Shown: positions 52,087 to 61,119, numbered from the stretch's first letter. The stretch: 64,000 bases of DNA from Arthrobacter sp. MMS18-M83 (GCF_026683955.1 NZ_CP113343.1:2294001-2358000), one strand, 5' to 3'. The notes: generated from the sequence alone by a model not told the origin. A program made the numbers and translations.

Positions 52087-52937
52087 TTCCGAGCGCATTC
52101 GATTACGCCGCTCCGGCTACGGTGGCGGAGGCACTGGGCGTGCTGGCCGATGCCGGCGACGACGTGAAGCTGCTGGCCGGGGGTCAAAGCCTGATCCCGG
52201 TGATGAAACTGCGCCTTGCAGACCCGGCGATGGTGGTCGATCTGGGCCGGATCGGTGAGCTGTCCGGGGTGCGCGAGGACGGCGATGCCTTGCTGATCGG
52301 AGCCATGACGACGCACCATCAGATCGCCACCGACCCGCTGATTGCCGAGCACGTCCCGTTGCTGGCCATGGCCGCGGCAACAGTTGCGGATCCGCAGGTC
52401 CGCCACCGCGGCACGTTCGGTGGCGCGTTAGTGCACGCCGACCCCGCGGGCGACCTGCCCGCTCCGGTGCTGGCCGCCGAGGCGACGTTCATCCTGGCCG
52501 GTCCGAACGGGGAACGCCGGGTGGCAGCGGCGGACTTCTTCCAGGGCTACTTCACCACCGCCGTCGACGACGGCGAAATCCTCACCCACATTCGGGTGCC
52601 GAAGTACACAGGCTGGGGTGCGCACTATGAGAAATTCACCCGTGTCGCCCAGCAATGGTCCATCGTCGCAGTGGCCGCGATGGTCCGATTGGAGGGCGGC
52701 ACCATCGCCGAGGCCCGGATCGGCCTGACCAACATGGCCAGCACGCCCCTGCGAGCCGCCGCCGTCGAACAGGCTCTAGCGGGCGCCCCGGCGACCCGGG
52801 AAGCGATCGCCACCGCCAGCGCACACGCCGCCGAAGGGACCGATCCTGCAAGCGACCTCAATGGGGACGCGGCATACCGCCGCCATCTGGCCGAGGTCTT
52901 GACCAAGCGGGCCGTCATCGCGGCCGCCGGGCTCTAG
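52083..52937 (+). CDS. coxM: FAD-binding medium subunit
   Basis: 284 aa, overlapping coxL by 4 bp. FAD-binding motifs are KLLAGGQSLIPVMKLRL and TVADPQVRHRGTFGGALVHADPAGD, characteristic of CoxM/CutM subunits. A CO_deh_flav_C domain follows. It takes electrons from the small subunit to a quinone or other acceptor. Confidence 0.94.
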   Translation: MIPSAFDYAAPATVAEALGVLADAGDDVKLLAGGQSLIPVMKLRLADPAMVVDLGRIGELSGVREDGDALLIGAMTTHHQIATDPLIAEHVPLLAMAAATVADPQVRHRGTFGGALVHADPAGDLPAPVLAAEATFILAGPNGERRVAAADFFQGYFTTAVDDGEILTHIRVPKYTGWGAHYEKFTRVAQQWSIVAVAAMVRLEGGTIAEARIGLTNMASTPLRAAAVEQALAGAPATREAIATASAHAAEGTDPASDLNGDAAYRRHLAEVLTKRAVIAAAGL

Positions 52938-52959
52938 CGGAACGCAGCGAGAGGGAGAC

Positions 52960-53652
52960 GTGGAACTCAAACATCACTTCGTGGTTCCCAGTTCGCTGGA
53001 GGACACCTGGCATTCCTTTAACCAATTGGAAGATATCGCGCCCTGTTTCCCGGGGGCGACCCTCACGTCCGTGAGCGGGGACGAGTTCACTGGAACGGTC
53101 AAGGTCAAGCTCGGGCCTATTGCCATGATTTACACCGGCACCGGTGAATTCCTGGAACGCAACGAGGACACGCACACGGTGGTCATTTCGGCCGCAGGAA
53201 AGGACAAACGCGGCAATGGCACAGCCGGCGCCACCGTGACTGCAATGCTGACGCCCGACGGCGATGGCACCTCCGTGGACGTGACCACCGACATGAACGT
53301 CACCGGCAAACCGGCACAATTCGGCCGGGGCGTCATCCAAGATATCTCCGACAAATTGCTGGAGCAGTTTGTCCAGTGCGTGATTGGGAAGGCAGGCGGC
53401 GGGGCTGCGAGGGAGGTTGAGCCCGACGCCGGCGGGCCTCCGGAACCCGAACCGGCGGCGGTATCCCAGCCTCCGGCGGAGCCTGTGGCGGCACCTGCGC
53501 CCGTCGCACCATCCGCGCCGGCGTCCGAGTTGAACCTGGGCTCGGCCGTGTGGCCCGTCCTCGCGCGCCGCTTCGGCCCCGCCGTGCTCTGCGGCGTCGC
53601 CGTCCTGGCCCTGGTTGTCTGGCTGTCCCGGCGGCGCGGTAAGGAGATCTAG
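52960..53652 (+). CDS. coxG: CoxG-like SRPBCC protein with C-terminal membrane anchor
   Basis: 230 aa from GTG 52960 behind GAGGGAG. An SRPBCC/START-like lipid-binding pocket (1-145) begins MELKHHFVVPSSLEDTWHSFNQ. A Pro/Ala/Glu-rich linker (about 150-195) and one membrane helix (PAVLCGVAVLALVVWL) then end in RRRGKEI. CoxG family members recruit CO dehydrogenase to the membrane and are implicated in quinone handling. The anchor here fits electron transfer to the respiratory chain. Its TAG and the stop of the convergent LacI gene share the bases CTAG. Confidence 0.9.
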   Translation: MELKHHFVVPSSLEDTWHSFNQLEDIAPCFPGATLTSVSGDEFTGTVKVKLGPIAMIYTGTGEFLERNEDTHTVVISAAGKDKRGNGTAGATVTAMLTPDGDGTSVDVTTDMNVTGKPAQFGRGVIQDISDKLLEQFVQCVIGKAGGGAAREVEPDAGGPPEPEPAAVSQPPAEPVAAPAPVAPSAPASELNLGSAVWPVLARRFGPAVLCGVAVLALVVWLSRRRGKEI

Positions 53653-54665
53653 GAGCGCTGGCTGCTTCTCCGAACAACAAGCTCCGGCATAAACACGACC
53701 TGCCGGTGTTCGTGTTCGAGTTCATTGTCGATTTCGTCGAAAAGGAGCTCGGCCGCGCGTTCGCCAATGAGTTGCCGTGGCTGCCTGATGGACGTGAGCG
53801 GGATGCTTGATTGGGAGGCGAAGTCAATATCGTCGAAGCCCACAATCGCGATGTCCTCGGGTACCCGCAGCCCGTTCTCGGTAAAGGATTGCAGGAGCCC
53901 GAGGGCGAGCTGGTCGTTGGCAGCAAAAACGCCGTCAGGGCGCGTGTCCGGCTCGAGATCGTTGATCACGTCGCCAATGTCGCGGCCGCGCTCGAACTTC
54001 AGGTTCGGAGTTTCAAACAACTGAAGCCGGACGCCTGCCGCCTCGGTTGCGGCAAGTGCACCATGGTAGCGATCATCAACCTGTTGAAGGGTAAACGGCC
54101 CCCCAACAAAGGCCGGACGGGTTGAACCCACGCTCAAGAGGTGCTCCATTGCGACCCTCCCGCCCGCTGTGTCGTCGACTGAAACTGAGCAGAAGTGGCC
54201 GGTGCTCGCGAGCCGATCCACGAGGACTGAAGGTATGCCCCGGGAGCGCATGACCTCAAGACGCTTGATGACATCCCCCAAGGGAGTGATCAGGATGCCT
54301 TGGACACGCTGTTGTTCAAAGAGGTCAAGGTAGGACTGCTCCCGGACGCTGTTTTCCGCGCTATTGGCCAGGATGAAGGAGTGTTTGTGGGCATCGGCTA
54401 CGTCCTCGGCTCCGAGCGCCACATCCGTGAAGAAGGGGTTCCGGACGTCGAGAACCAGCATGCCCAAGCTCCTGCTTGAACCGGACCGCAGGCTTCTGGC
54501 CGATTCGTTGCGCACGAAGCCAAGCTGATCGATTGCGGCCAGAACACGATTCTTCTTGTCGGTTGAGACCTGCTCGGGTTTGTTCAAGACATTTGACACC
54601 GTGCCGACGGAAACCTGGGCCAGGACGGCAACATCCTTCAGCTTGGCGCCCAAGTTGTTCGGCAC
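53649..54665 (-). CDS. LacI family regulator of the rhamnose operon
   Basis: 338 aa. The LacI HTH reads KLKDVAVLAQVSVGTVSNVL, with hinge ESARSLRSG, then the sugar-binding domain starting LGMLVLDVRNPFFTDV. Last gene of the leftward rhamnose cluster, 48 bp after rhaB. The gap holds an operator copy (54682-54695) matching those before rhaI, so it probably regulates itself and the whole operon, with rhamnose or a derivative as inducer. Confidence 0.9.
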   Translation of the reverse strand: MPNNLGAKLKDVAVLAQVSVGTVSNVLNKPEQVSTDKKNRVLAAIDQLGFVRNESARSLRSGSSRSLGMLVLDVRNPFFTDVALGAEDVADAHKHSFILANSAENSVREQSYLDLFEQQRVQGILITPLGDVIKRLEVMRSRGIPSVLVDRLASTGHFCSVSVDDTAGGRVAMEHLLSVGSTRPAFVGGPFTLQQVDDRYHGALAATEAAGVRLQLFETPNLKFERGRDIGDVINDLEPDTRPDGVFAANDQLALGLLQSFTENGLRVPEDIAIVGFDDIDFASQSSIPLTSIRQPRQLIGERAAELLFDEIDNELEHEHRQVVFMPELVVRRSSQRS

Positions 54666-54681
54666 GTCGACCTCCCGCTAG

Positions 54682-54695
54682 ATGAATCGAATCAA
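54682..54695. promoter_or_regulatory. LacI-type operator upstream of the rhamnose regulator
   Basis: ATGAATCGAATCAA, which on the minus strand reads TTGATTCGATTCAT. It differs by two bases from TTGATACGATTCAA at 59468-59481 before rhaI. It lies 17 bp upstream of the lacI start, so an internal autoregulated promoter is likely. Confidence 0.7.
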
Positions 54696-54713
54696 TAAGT
54701 GATCCAATACTAC

Positions 54714-56171
54714 TCACTGACTCAATTCCTGGAGTGCCGCCGTCCCCGCGCGCGCGGGCTCGTAGCGTTGCAGCGCTGAGCTGGAGGCTACTAGCCGGCG
54801 TAATTCCTGGAGACTGCGGTGCTCCTTGGTGGCCGCGCGTGCCTGCACCAGGACGTTCCCAAGCGCCGTAGCTTCCACGGGACCAGCTACGACCGTTTTG
54901 CCGGTGGCGTCCGCGGTGAGCTGGCACAGCAGGCGGTTTTGCGAGCCGCCGCCGACGATGTGGACCACGGAGGTCTGCTTGCCGGATAGTTCTTCCGCGC
55001 GTGCGAGGGTCCTGGCGTAGCCGGCGGCCAGGCTGTCCAGAATGCAACGCACGACGGCGGCGTGACGGTCCGGGAGGACGGCGCCGGTGGCGCGCACGGC
55101 GGATCGGATCCGCTCGGGCATGTTGTCCGGCGCGATGAACGCGGGATCGTCTGCGTTGATTTGCGGGCCTCCGGCGGGCAGCGCGGCCGCGGATTCGAGG
55201 AGGCTGGCCAGCGACGGCGCGTCCCCTTCGGCAGCCCAGGTGCGCATGCATTCACTGAGCAGCCATAGCCCGCCCACGTTGCGCAAGTATCTGATGGTGC
55301 CGTCGACCCCGCGTTCGTTGGTGAAGTTGGCCAGCCGGCTTGCTTCGCCCAGGACCGGGCTGTCCAGTTCCACGCCCACCAAGGACCATGTCCCGGAGGA
55401 AATGTAGGCGAAGTCGTCGCGGGACGCCGGCACCGCGGCCACGGCCGAGGCGGTGTCGTGCGATCCCACGGCAACCACCGCAGTCTCCGGCGGCAACCCT
55501 GTCCGGGCCGTGATATCCGGCAGCAGCGTGCCGACGGTTTCGCCGGGCTGAATGATGGCTGGGAAAACGTCCTTGGGCAGGCCGAGCGGCTTGAACAGTT
55601 CGGTGGCCCACTCCCCCGCGACCGCGTCGAACAGCCCGGTGGTGGACGCATTGGTGGCCTCGGTCCGGCGCCGCCCCGTGAGCTTGAACGCGATCAGGTC
55701 CGGAATCAGCAAGGCCTGGACGCCGCGCAGTTCCCGCTCGGTGGCGAGCTGGTAGATCGTATTGAATTGCAGGAATTGCAGCCCGGTGGTGGCGTAGAGC
55801 CGTGCCGGGTCCAGCACCTTGTGGACGTTCGCGACGGCGGTGCGGCCCCGCTCGTCGCGGTAGCTGAACGGCTGCGCGAGGAGTTTGCCGCTGGCATCCA
55901 CCAGCCCGTAGTCGACTGCCCACGTGTCGATGCCGATGCTGGTGATCCGCTCGCCGCTCGCGACGGCCGTATCAGCGGCCGCCGCAAGTCCCTTGAGCAC
56001 CTCCTCGAACAGGGCGTCGAAGTCCCAGTGAAGTCCGCCGTCGAGCTCTACGACGCCATTGGGGAAGCGGTGCACCGTTTCCACCGAGACGCTACCCCCG
56101 CCCACGCGGCCAAGCATGACGCGCCCGGAGGACGCTCCGATATCGACTGCCGCGAACAACTGGGCACTCAT
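54714..56171 (-). CDS. rhaB: Rhamnulokinase
   Basis: 485 aa from ATG 56171, which overlaps the stop of the aldolase gene (ATGA). FGGY kinase fold: the phosphate-1 motif VDIGASSGRVML, WDFDALFEEV, GIDTWAVDYGL with catalytic Asp, SSGTWSLVG, and HIVGGGSQNRLL near the ATP site. It phosphorylates L-rhamnulose at C1 for the aldolase. Length and motifs match RhaB of actinobacteria. Confidence 0.94.
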   Translation of the reverse strand: MSAQLFAAVDIGASSGRVMLGRVGGGSVSVETVHRFPNGVVELDGGLHWDFDALFEEVLKGLAAAADTAVASGERITSIGIDTWAVDYGLVDASGKLLAQPFSYRDERGRTAVANVHKVLDPARLYATTGLQFLQFNTIYQLATERELRGVQALLIPDLIAFKLTGRRRTEATNASTTGLFDAVAGEWATELFKPLGLPKDVFPAIIQPGETVGTLLPDITARTGLPPETAVVAVGSHDTASAVAAVPASRDDFAYISSGTWSLVGVELDSPVLGEASRLANFTNERGVDGTIRYLRNVGGLWLLSECMRTWAAEGDAPSLASLLESAAALPAGGPQINADDPAFIAPDNMPERIRSAVRATGAVLPDRHAAVVRCILDSLAAGYARTLARAEELSGKQTSVVHIVGGGSQNRLLCQLTADATGKTVVAGPVEATALGNVLVQARAATKEHRSLQELRRLVASSSALQRYEPARAGTAALQELSQ

Positions 56172-58204
56172 CGCAGGAAGGCTGCGGCGACGCCCGCGTC
56201 CACCGGGATGTGCAGGCCCGTGGTGTGCGAGAGTTCGTTGCTGGTCAGCACGGCGGCCGCGTTGGCCACGTGCTCGGGCAGGACTTCGCGCTTGAGAAGG
56301 GTGCGCTGGGCGTAGTACTTGCCCAGTTCCTGCTCTTCGACTCCATAGACGGCGGCGCGCTTGGCGCCCCAACCGCCAGCGAAGATGCCGGAACCGCGGA
56401 CCACGCCGTCGGGGTTGATGCCGTTGACGCGGATGCCGTACTCGCCCAGTTCCGCCGCCAACAAGCGAACCTGGTGGGCCTGGTCAGCCTTGGTGGCGGA
56501 GTAGGCGATGTTGTTCGGGCCCGCGAACACCGAGTTCTTCGAGGAAATGTAGACGATGTCTCCGCCCATGCCCTGATCGATCATGACCTTCGCCGCGGCC
56601 TTGGAGACCAGGAACGAGCCCTTGGCCATGACGTTGTGCTGCAGGTCCCAGTCCTTCTCCGTGGTTTCCAGCAGCGGCTTGGAGATGGACAGGCCCGCGT
56701 TGTTCACCACCAGGTCCAGCCCGCCGAAGACCAGCACGGCTTCCTGGACCGCCGCGGCCACCTGGGCTTCGTCGGTGACATCGGCCTGGATTCCGACGGC
56801 GACGTCCGCGCCGCCGAGTTCGGCGGCAACAGCCCGCGCGTTGTCCAGGTTGAGGTCCGCGATGACCACGCAGGCGCCTTCCGCGGCGAGGCGGGTAGCG
56901 ATCGCCTTCCCAATGCCCGACGCCGCGCCCGTCACCAGCGCGATGCGCGTGGCGTGCGACTTGAGTTTGGGCATCCGGGAGAGCTTGGCTTCCTCAAGGG
57001 CCCAGTATTCGATCCGGAATTTCTCGGATTCCTCGATGGGCGCGTAGGAGGAAATGGCCTCCGCGCCGCGCATCACGTTGATCGCGTTGAGGTAGAACTC
57101 GCCGGCCACACGTGCGGTCTGCTTGTCCTTGCCATAGGAGAACATGCCCACTCCGGGGACCAGGACAATGGCCGGATCCGCGCCGCGCAAGGCCGGGGAA
57201 TCGGCGTCGGCGTGGCGGTCGTAGTAGGCCTGGTAATCCTCGCGGTATGCGGCGTGGAGTTCCTTGAGGCGAGCGATGCTCTCCTCAATGCCTGCGTCGG
57301 CCGGAAGATCCAGGAGGAGGGGCTTGACCTTGGTGCGCAGGAAGTGGTCGGGGCAGGAGGTGCCCAGCGCGCCCAGGCGCGGGTGCTCGGCGCCTTCGAG
57401 GAACTCGAGGACACGCGGATCATCGCTAAAGTGGCCCACCTGCGGCTTGTCGGCCGAAGCGATGCCGCGGATCACGGGAGCCAACGCGGCTGCCTTCGCG
57501 CGACGCTCGGCTTCCGGGAGTGCGGCGTAGCCGGGGAGTTTGGCGCCGAAGGGCTCGGCTTTGCCGTTCTGGGCGATGTAGCGTTCGGCCTGCTCGATGA
57601 TCCAGAGGGAGTTGGCTTCGGCTTCCTCGCTGGTAGTGCCCCACGCGGTGATGCCGTGGCCGCCAAGGATGGTGCCGATTGCCTGCGGGTTGGCTTCCTT
57701 GATCGCGGCGATGTCCAGTCCCAGTTGGAAACCGGGACGGCGCCAGGGAACCCACACGACCTTCTCGCCGAAGACCTTGGAGGTCAGCGCTTCGCCGTCC
57801 ACCGCCGTCGCAATCGCGATGCCCGAGTCCGGGTGCAGGTGGTCCACGTGCGCGGCGTCCACGAGTCCGTGCATGGCGGTATCGATCGAGGGCGCGGCGC
57901 CGCCTTTGCCGAACAGGCAGTAGTCGAAAGCGGCCACCATTTCGTCTTCACGCTCGACGCCGGGGTAAACAGCCTTGAGTGCCTGCAGCCGGTCCAGGCG
58001 CAAAACCGCCAGGTTTTCGGCCCTCAGGGTTCCCAGGTCCCCGCCGGAGCCCTTGACCCACAGGAGCTCGATATCCTCACCGGTGACCGGATCCTTTTCC
58101 GTGCCCTTGGCCGAAGTGTTTCCGCCTGCGAAGTTGGTGTTCCGCTTGTCCGCGCCCAAGCGGTTGGAACGGGCGATCAGTTCTTCAACAGTCTTGTTAG
58201 TCAT
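56168..58204 (-). CDS. Bifunctional rhamnulose-1-phosphate aldolase / short-chain dehydrogenase
   Basis: 678 aa. The N-terminal class II aldolase domain (about 1-410) has metal-binding His in DAAHVDHLHPDSGIA and GHGITAWG. The C-terminal SDR (about 420-678) has TGAASGIGKA, NNAG, and the catalytic Ser...YSATK. The aldolase splits rhamnulose-1-phosphate into DHAP and L-lactaldehyde; the dehydrogenase is thought to oxidise the lactaldehyde. It lies 3 bp after rhaI and overlaps rhaB. Confidence 0.94.
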   Translation of the reverse strand: MTNKTVEELIARSNRLGADKRNTNFAGGNTSAKGTEKDPVTGEDIELLWVKGSGGDLGTLRAENLAVLRLDRLQALKAVYPGVEREDEMVAAFDYCLFGKGGAAPSIDTAMHGLVDAAHVDHLHPDSGIAIATAVDGEALTSKVFGEKVVWVPWRRPGFQLGLDIAAIKEANPQAIGTILGGHGITAWGTTSEEAEANSLWIIEQAERYIAQNGKAEPFGAKLPGYAALPEAERRAKAAALAPVIRGIASADKPQVGHFSDDPRVLEFLEGAEHPRLGALGTSCPDHFLRTKVKPLLLDLPADAGIEESIARLKELHAAYREDYQAYYDRHADADSPALRGADPAIVLVPGVGMFSYGKDKQTARVAGEFYLNAINVMRGAEAISSYAPIEESEKFRIEYWALEEAKLSRMPKLKSHATRIALVTGAASGIGKAIATRLAAEGACVVIADLNLDNARAVAAELGGADVAVGIQADVTDEAQVAAAVQEAVLVFGGLDLVVNNAGLSISKPLLETTEKDWDLQHNVMAKGSFLVSKAAAKVMIDQGMGGDIVYISSKNSVFAGPNNIAYSATKADQAHQVRLLAAELGEYGIRVNGINPDGVVRGSGIFAGGWGAKRAAVYGVEEQELGKYYAQRTLLKREVLPEHVANAAAVLTSNELSHTTGLHIPVDAGVAAAFLR

Positions 58205-58207
58205 TTC

Positions 58208-59392
58208 CTAAGCGCCCCATCCGGCTTGCTGGCCGCCCACGCGGTCCTCGTTGATCTTCTTCTGGTAGCCACTGGCCTTGAACGCCGTCATCGGGTCTGC
58301 GGGCAGGCCTCGCGATTCACGCCACTCCGCCAGGACAGGCCGGACATCGGTATAGAAGGCATCGTTGAAGATGCCATTGGCGGCCAGCACGTCACCTTCG
58401 CGTTGTGCCTCAGCCAGCGCAGCGCCGTCGATAAGCAGCGCGCGGGCAGTCATTTCCTGGACGTTGAGCACCGAGCGGATCTGGCCCGGGATCTTCTCCT
58501 CCAAGTTGTGGCACTGGTCCAGCATGAGGGCGACGCCTGACTCTTCGCCGAAGCCGCCACCACGGATGACCTCGTGCATGATGCGGAACAACTGGAACGG
58601 ATCCGCGGCACCGACGATCAGGTCGTCATCGGCATAGAAACGGGAATTGAAGTCGAAGGAGCCCAGCTTGCCCAGGCGCAACAACTGCATCACGATGAAC
58701 TCGATGTTGGTGCCCGGGGCATGGTGGCCGGTGTCCAGGCAGACGAAGGCCTTCTCCCCCAGGGCAACGGTCTGCGCGTAAGAGGTGCCCCAGTCCGGAA
58801 CGTCGGTGTGGTAGAAAGCCGGCTCGAAGAACTTGTACTCCAGGACCAGGCGCTGGCTCTCGCCGAGGGCTGCGTAGATCTCCTGCAGGGACTCGTCCAG
58901 GCGGTCCTGGCGGCCGCGCATGTCATCCTGGCCCGGGTAGTTGGTGCCGTCCGCCAGCCAGATCTTCAGGTCCCGGGAACCGGTGGCGTGCATGATCTCG
59001 ATGCACTCCAGGTGGTGGTCGATAGCGCGGCGGCGTACGGCCGCGGCGGAGGAGGTCAGAGAACCGAACTTGTACTCGTCGTCCTGGAACGTATTGGAGT
59101 TGATTGTTCCCAGTCCAACGCCAAGGCCGGCAGCGTAAGCACGGAGGGCAGCGTAATCGTCCACCTTGTCCCACGGGATGTGCAGTGCCACGGTCGGCGC
59201 AAGGCCCGTCAGTTCGTGGACTTTCGCGGCGTCGGCGAGCTTCTCCTGGATGGTCCGCGGGGTGCCGGGCGTGCCGAACACCTTGAAGCGGGTGCCCGAG
59301 TTGCCGTAGGCCCACGAGGGAACTTCGATGGCCAGCTCTTCCAACCGGCCCAGCGCCGTTGCTACGTCTTTCATGATGGTTGGTTCTCGCAT
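58208..59392 (-). CDS. rhaI: L-rhamnose isomerase (RhaI type)
   Basis: 394 aa of the RhaI/Pseudomonas-Bacillus-type xylose-isomerase-fold family (not E. coli RhaA). Motifs: VALHIPWDKVDDY, KIWLADGTNYPGQDD with metal ligands, LEYKFFEPAFYHTDVPDWGTS, LDTGHHAPGTNIEF, and LMLDQCHNLEEKIPG. It converts L-rhamnose to L-rhamnulose. An alternative ATG lies at 59374. First gene of the operon; tandem LacI-type operators lie 60-90 bp upstream. Confidence 0.93.
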   Translation of the reverse strand: MREPTIMKDVATALGRLEELAIEVPSWAYGNSGTRFKVFGTPGTPRTIQEKLADAAKVHELTGLAPTVALHIPWDKVDDYAALRAYAAGLGVGLGTINSNTFQDDEYKFGSLTSSAAAVRRRAIDHHLECIEIMHATGSRDLKIWLADGTNYPGQDDMRGRQDRLDESLQEIYAALGESQRLVLEYKFFEPAFYHTDVPDWGTSYAQTVALGEKAFVCLDTGHHAPGTNIEFIVMQLLRLGKLGSFDFNSRFYADDDLIVGAADPFQLFRIMHEVIRGGGFGEESGVALMLDQCHNLEEKIPGQIRSVLNVQEMTARALLIDGAALAEAQREGDVLAANGIFNDAFYTDVRPVLAEWRESRGLPADPMTAFKASGYQKKINEDRVGGQQAGWGA

Positions 59393-59453
59393 TCCGTGGT
59401 TTCCAGCGTGAAGCCCGGGAGTCTCGGGCCTCAGATCAATGTGTCTTGGATTG

Positions 59454-59481
59454 TTTGAATCGTTTCATTGATACGATTCAA
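59454..59481. promoter_or_regulatory. Tandem LacI-type operators of the rhamnose operon
   Basis: Two adjacent 14-mers, TTTGAATCGTTTCA (59454-59467) and TTGATACGATTCAA (59468-59481), both with CpG centres. Together they also form a 9-bp inverted repeat TTGAATCGT/ACGATTCAA. The second matches the operator before the LacI gene at 54682-54695. Confidence 0.75.
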
Positions 59482-59526
59482 GCTACGCTGTCGTTGAGAA
59501 GGTTGTCAAGAAGAATTTCGGAGGAC

Positions 59527-59666
59527 ATGAGTCCCTGACCGCGAAGCCTGAGTTCGGGGTCAGGTCCTGGTACGACGCGGTCTTGGACGAATTGACGGCC
59601 CGCGGTGAGGGGATCGCGCGCAATGGGCGTGCCGCCGTCGACGTTTCGCGCTCGCTGCGCGACTAG
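59527..59666 (+). pseudogene. Short cryptic coding fragment
   Basis: GGAGGA is followed by ATG 59527 but only four codons (ATGAGTCCCTGA). The next frame is open for ~45 codons and has good coding character (TAKPEFGVRSWYDAVLDELT then ARGEGIARNGRAAVDVSRSLRD), ending TAG 59664-59666. One inserted base near 59536 would join them; the alternative is a CTG start at 59536. The stop overlaps that of the convergent MarR gene at CTAG. No family recognised. Confidence 0.4.
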
Positions 59667-60136
59667 TCTTCGCGCCGCGCGGGCGCATAGGGGACGCCGG
59701 CAGTGACGCCCGCGGGTGCTTGTCGTCCTGCCAGTTCGCGCACGAGTACTTTCAACTCATGCCTGAACATCGAAGTATCGATGGACACTTGGGCGAGGAC
59801 TTGCTGCTCCGATTCGACAGCCCGCTCCAACGCGTCCGTGCCAGCGTCGGTCAGTGACACGAGGTGCACCCTGCGGTCCTCGGAACCGCGTTGGCGCGTG
59901 ATGTGGCCGTGGGCTTCGAGTCTGTTGAGGGTCTGGCCCATGGTCTGGGCCTGCACCCGCACAATCTGAGCCAGCATGGTCTGGGTGATGGGACCGGTGG
60001 CTGCAAGGACTTCCATCGCTATGACGCCGGCATGGGTAAGGCCGATCGACCTGAGGTTCTCATCCCAAGCGTGTTCCACCAGCCGGGCCGCTGTAGACAA
60101 TAAGCGCCCCGTGGGCCACCGCTCAATGTCCGGCAT
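59663..60136 (-). CDS. MarR family transcriptional regulator
   Basis: 157 aa. Winged helix with ITQTMLAQIVRVQAQTMGQT, LNRLEAHGHITRQRGSEDRRVHLVSLT (the DRR wing motif) and a C-terminal dimerisation helix. MarR proteins usually control efflux or stress genes in response to phenolics or oxidants; the target here is not evident. No paired gene lies next to it. Confidence 0.9.
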   Translation of the reverse strand: MPDIERWPTGRLLSTAARLVEHAWDENLRSIGLTHAGVIAMEVLAATGPITQTMLAQIVRVQAQTMGQTLNRLEAHGHITRQRGSEDRRVHLVSLTDAGTDALERAVESEQQVLAQVSIDTSMFRHELKVLVRELAGRQAPAGVTAGVPYAPARRED

Positions 60137-60218
60137 ATCTTCATTGTAGGTGCGGGAGGATTTTGGGGGGTGCGAGTGGCGCCCGCCTCAGCGAGGATTC
60201 CGGGCCAGGAGGACCTCC

Positions 60219-60950
60219 CTACAACCCAAGCTCTTTCTCCGCGGTGACCCAATTATGGGCAATGGCTTTCTGCGCGTCCGCGAGGGCAATCCGGTGGGAG
60301 CAGACGGCCTTATTGAGCCGCGTTTCAATGGCGTCCTTCGGGTTAGTGGTTCCCGGGGCGCCCTCGCGGTTCGGCTCGGGCCAAAGATTGGACACCGCGT
60401 TGGTGCCACCAAGCTGGAGGCTGATCAGATGGTCGAATTCAGTGGAAGAAGCCGGAACCAGGCCGTATTGCTGGAGGCTGAGCTTCTTGACCTTGTCCGT
60501 GTCCGAGACAGGGGCACGGACCGTGGCAGTGTAGCCGGACCTGCAGATCGTGCTGCCGATGTTCTCCTCGCTCACGGCCGGATCAATGGCGCCAGGCGTG
60601 CACGAAGGGTCAGGAAGAACCTCGCCTTTGGCGGCGTCCAGTGTCCTCACCTTGCACTGATTGGGAGAGAGTGCGATATCCCTGCTGACCTTGTCCGGTG
60701 AATGGATGGCTTTTGGCGCGGCTTCCTGCGCCACGACGGCGTCGGGGGCGGCGGCAGGTCCTGTCTCGCCCGGCTGGACGGGTTCGACGTCATCCCCTGG
60801 GTCTGCGGCGACACTCGGCGACGCTGTGGCATCACTGGAGGCCGCCGTCGCGTGGCCTTGTTGCTGGCCGACGTACCAGAGCCCGCCGACCACAATGAAC
60901 CCGATGAGGATGGCAGCGAGAAGGACATAGGTTTTGCGTGAAAAGGTCAT
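60219..60950 (-). CDS. Membrane-anchored protein with HNH-like motif
   Basis: 243 aa. An N-terminal membrane helix (YVLLAAILIGFIVVGGLWYV) is followed by an Ala/Pro/Asp linker (about 35-85) and an extracytoplasmic domain with two Cys pairs. The motif EFDHLISLQLGGTNAVSNLWPEP resembles the DH...LGG...N.W.E core of HNH nuclease-fold proteins, found in many secreted actinobacterial proteins. Only the first His of a full HNH is clear. A nuclease acting outside the membrane is possible but unproven. Confidence 0.72.
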   Translation of the reverse strand: MTFSRKTYVLLAAILIGFIVVGGLWYVGQQQGHATAASSDATASPSVAADPGDDVEPVQPGETGPAAAPDAVVAQEAAPKAIHSPDKVSRDIALSPNQCKVRTLDAAKGEVLPDPSCTPGAIDPAVSEENIGSTICRSGYTATVRAPVSDTDKVKKLSLQQYGLVPASSTEFDHLISLQLGGTNAVSNLWPEPNREGAPGTTNPKDAIETRLNKAVCSHRIALADAQKAIAHNWVTAEKELGL

Positions 60951-61119
60951 TTTTCCTGTGGTTGCAAGGACTGGGAGCGGGGGTCGCGGGCACGAAATGG
61001 GAGGTCCCGGGCCCGTCCCCCATTTCTACCGTCGGAGCGCCCGGGAGCCCGCGAGGCGCGCAGGCGATGAACGCAACTCGAGTAATGACACCCCGGCGGG
61101 CGACGCCCATACTGGGAGC

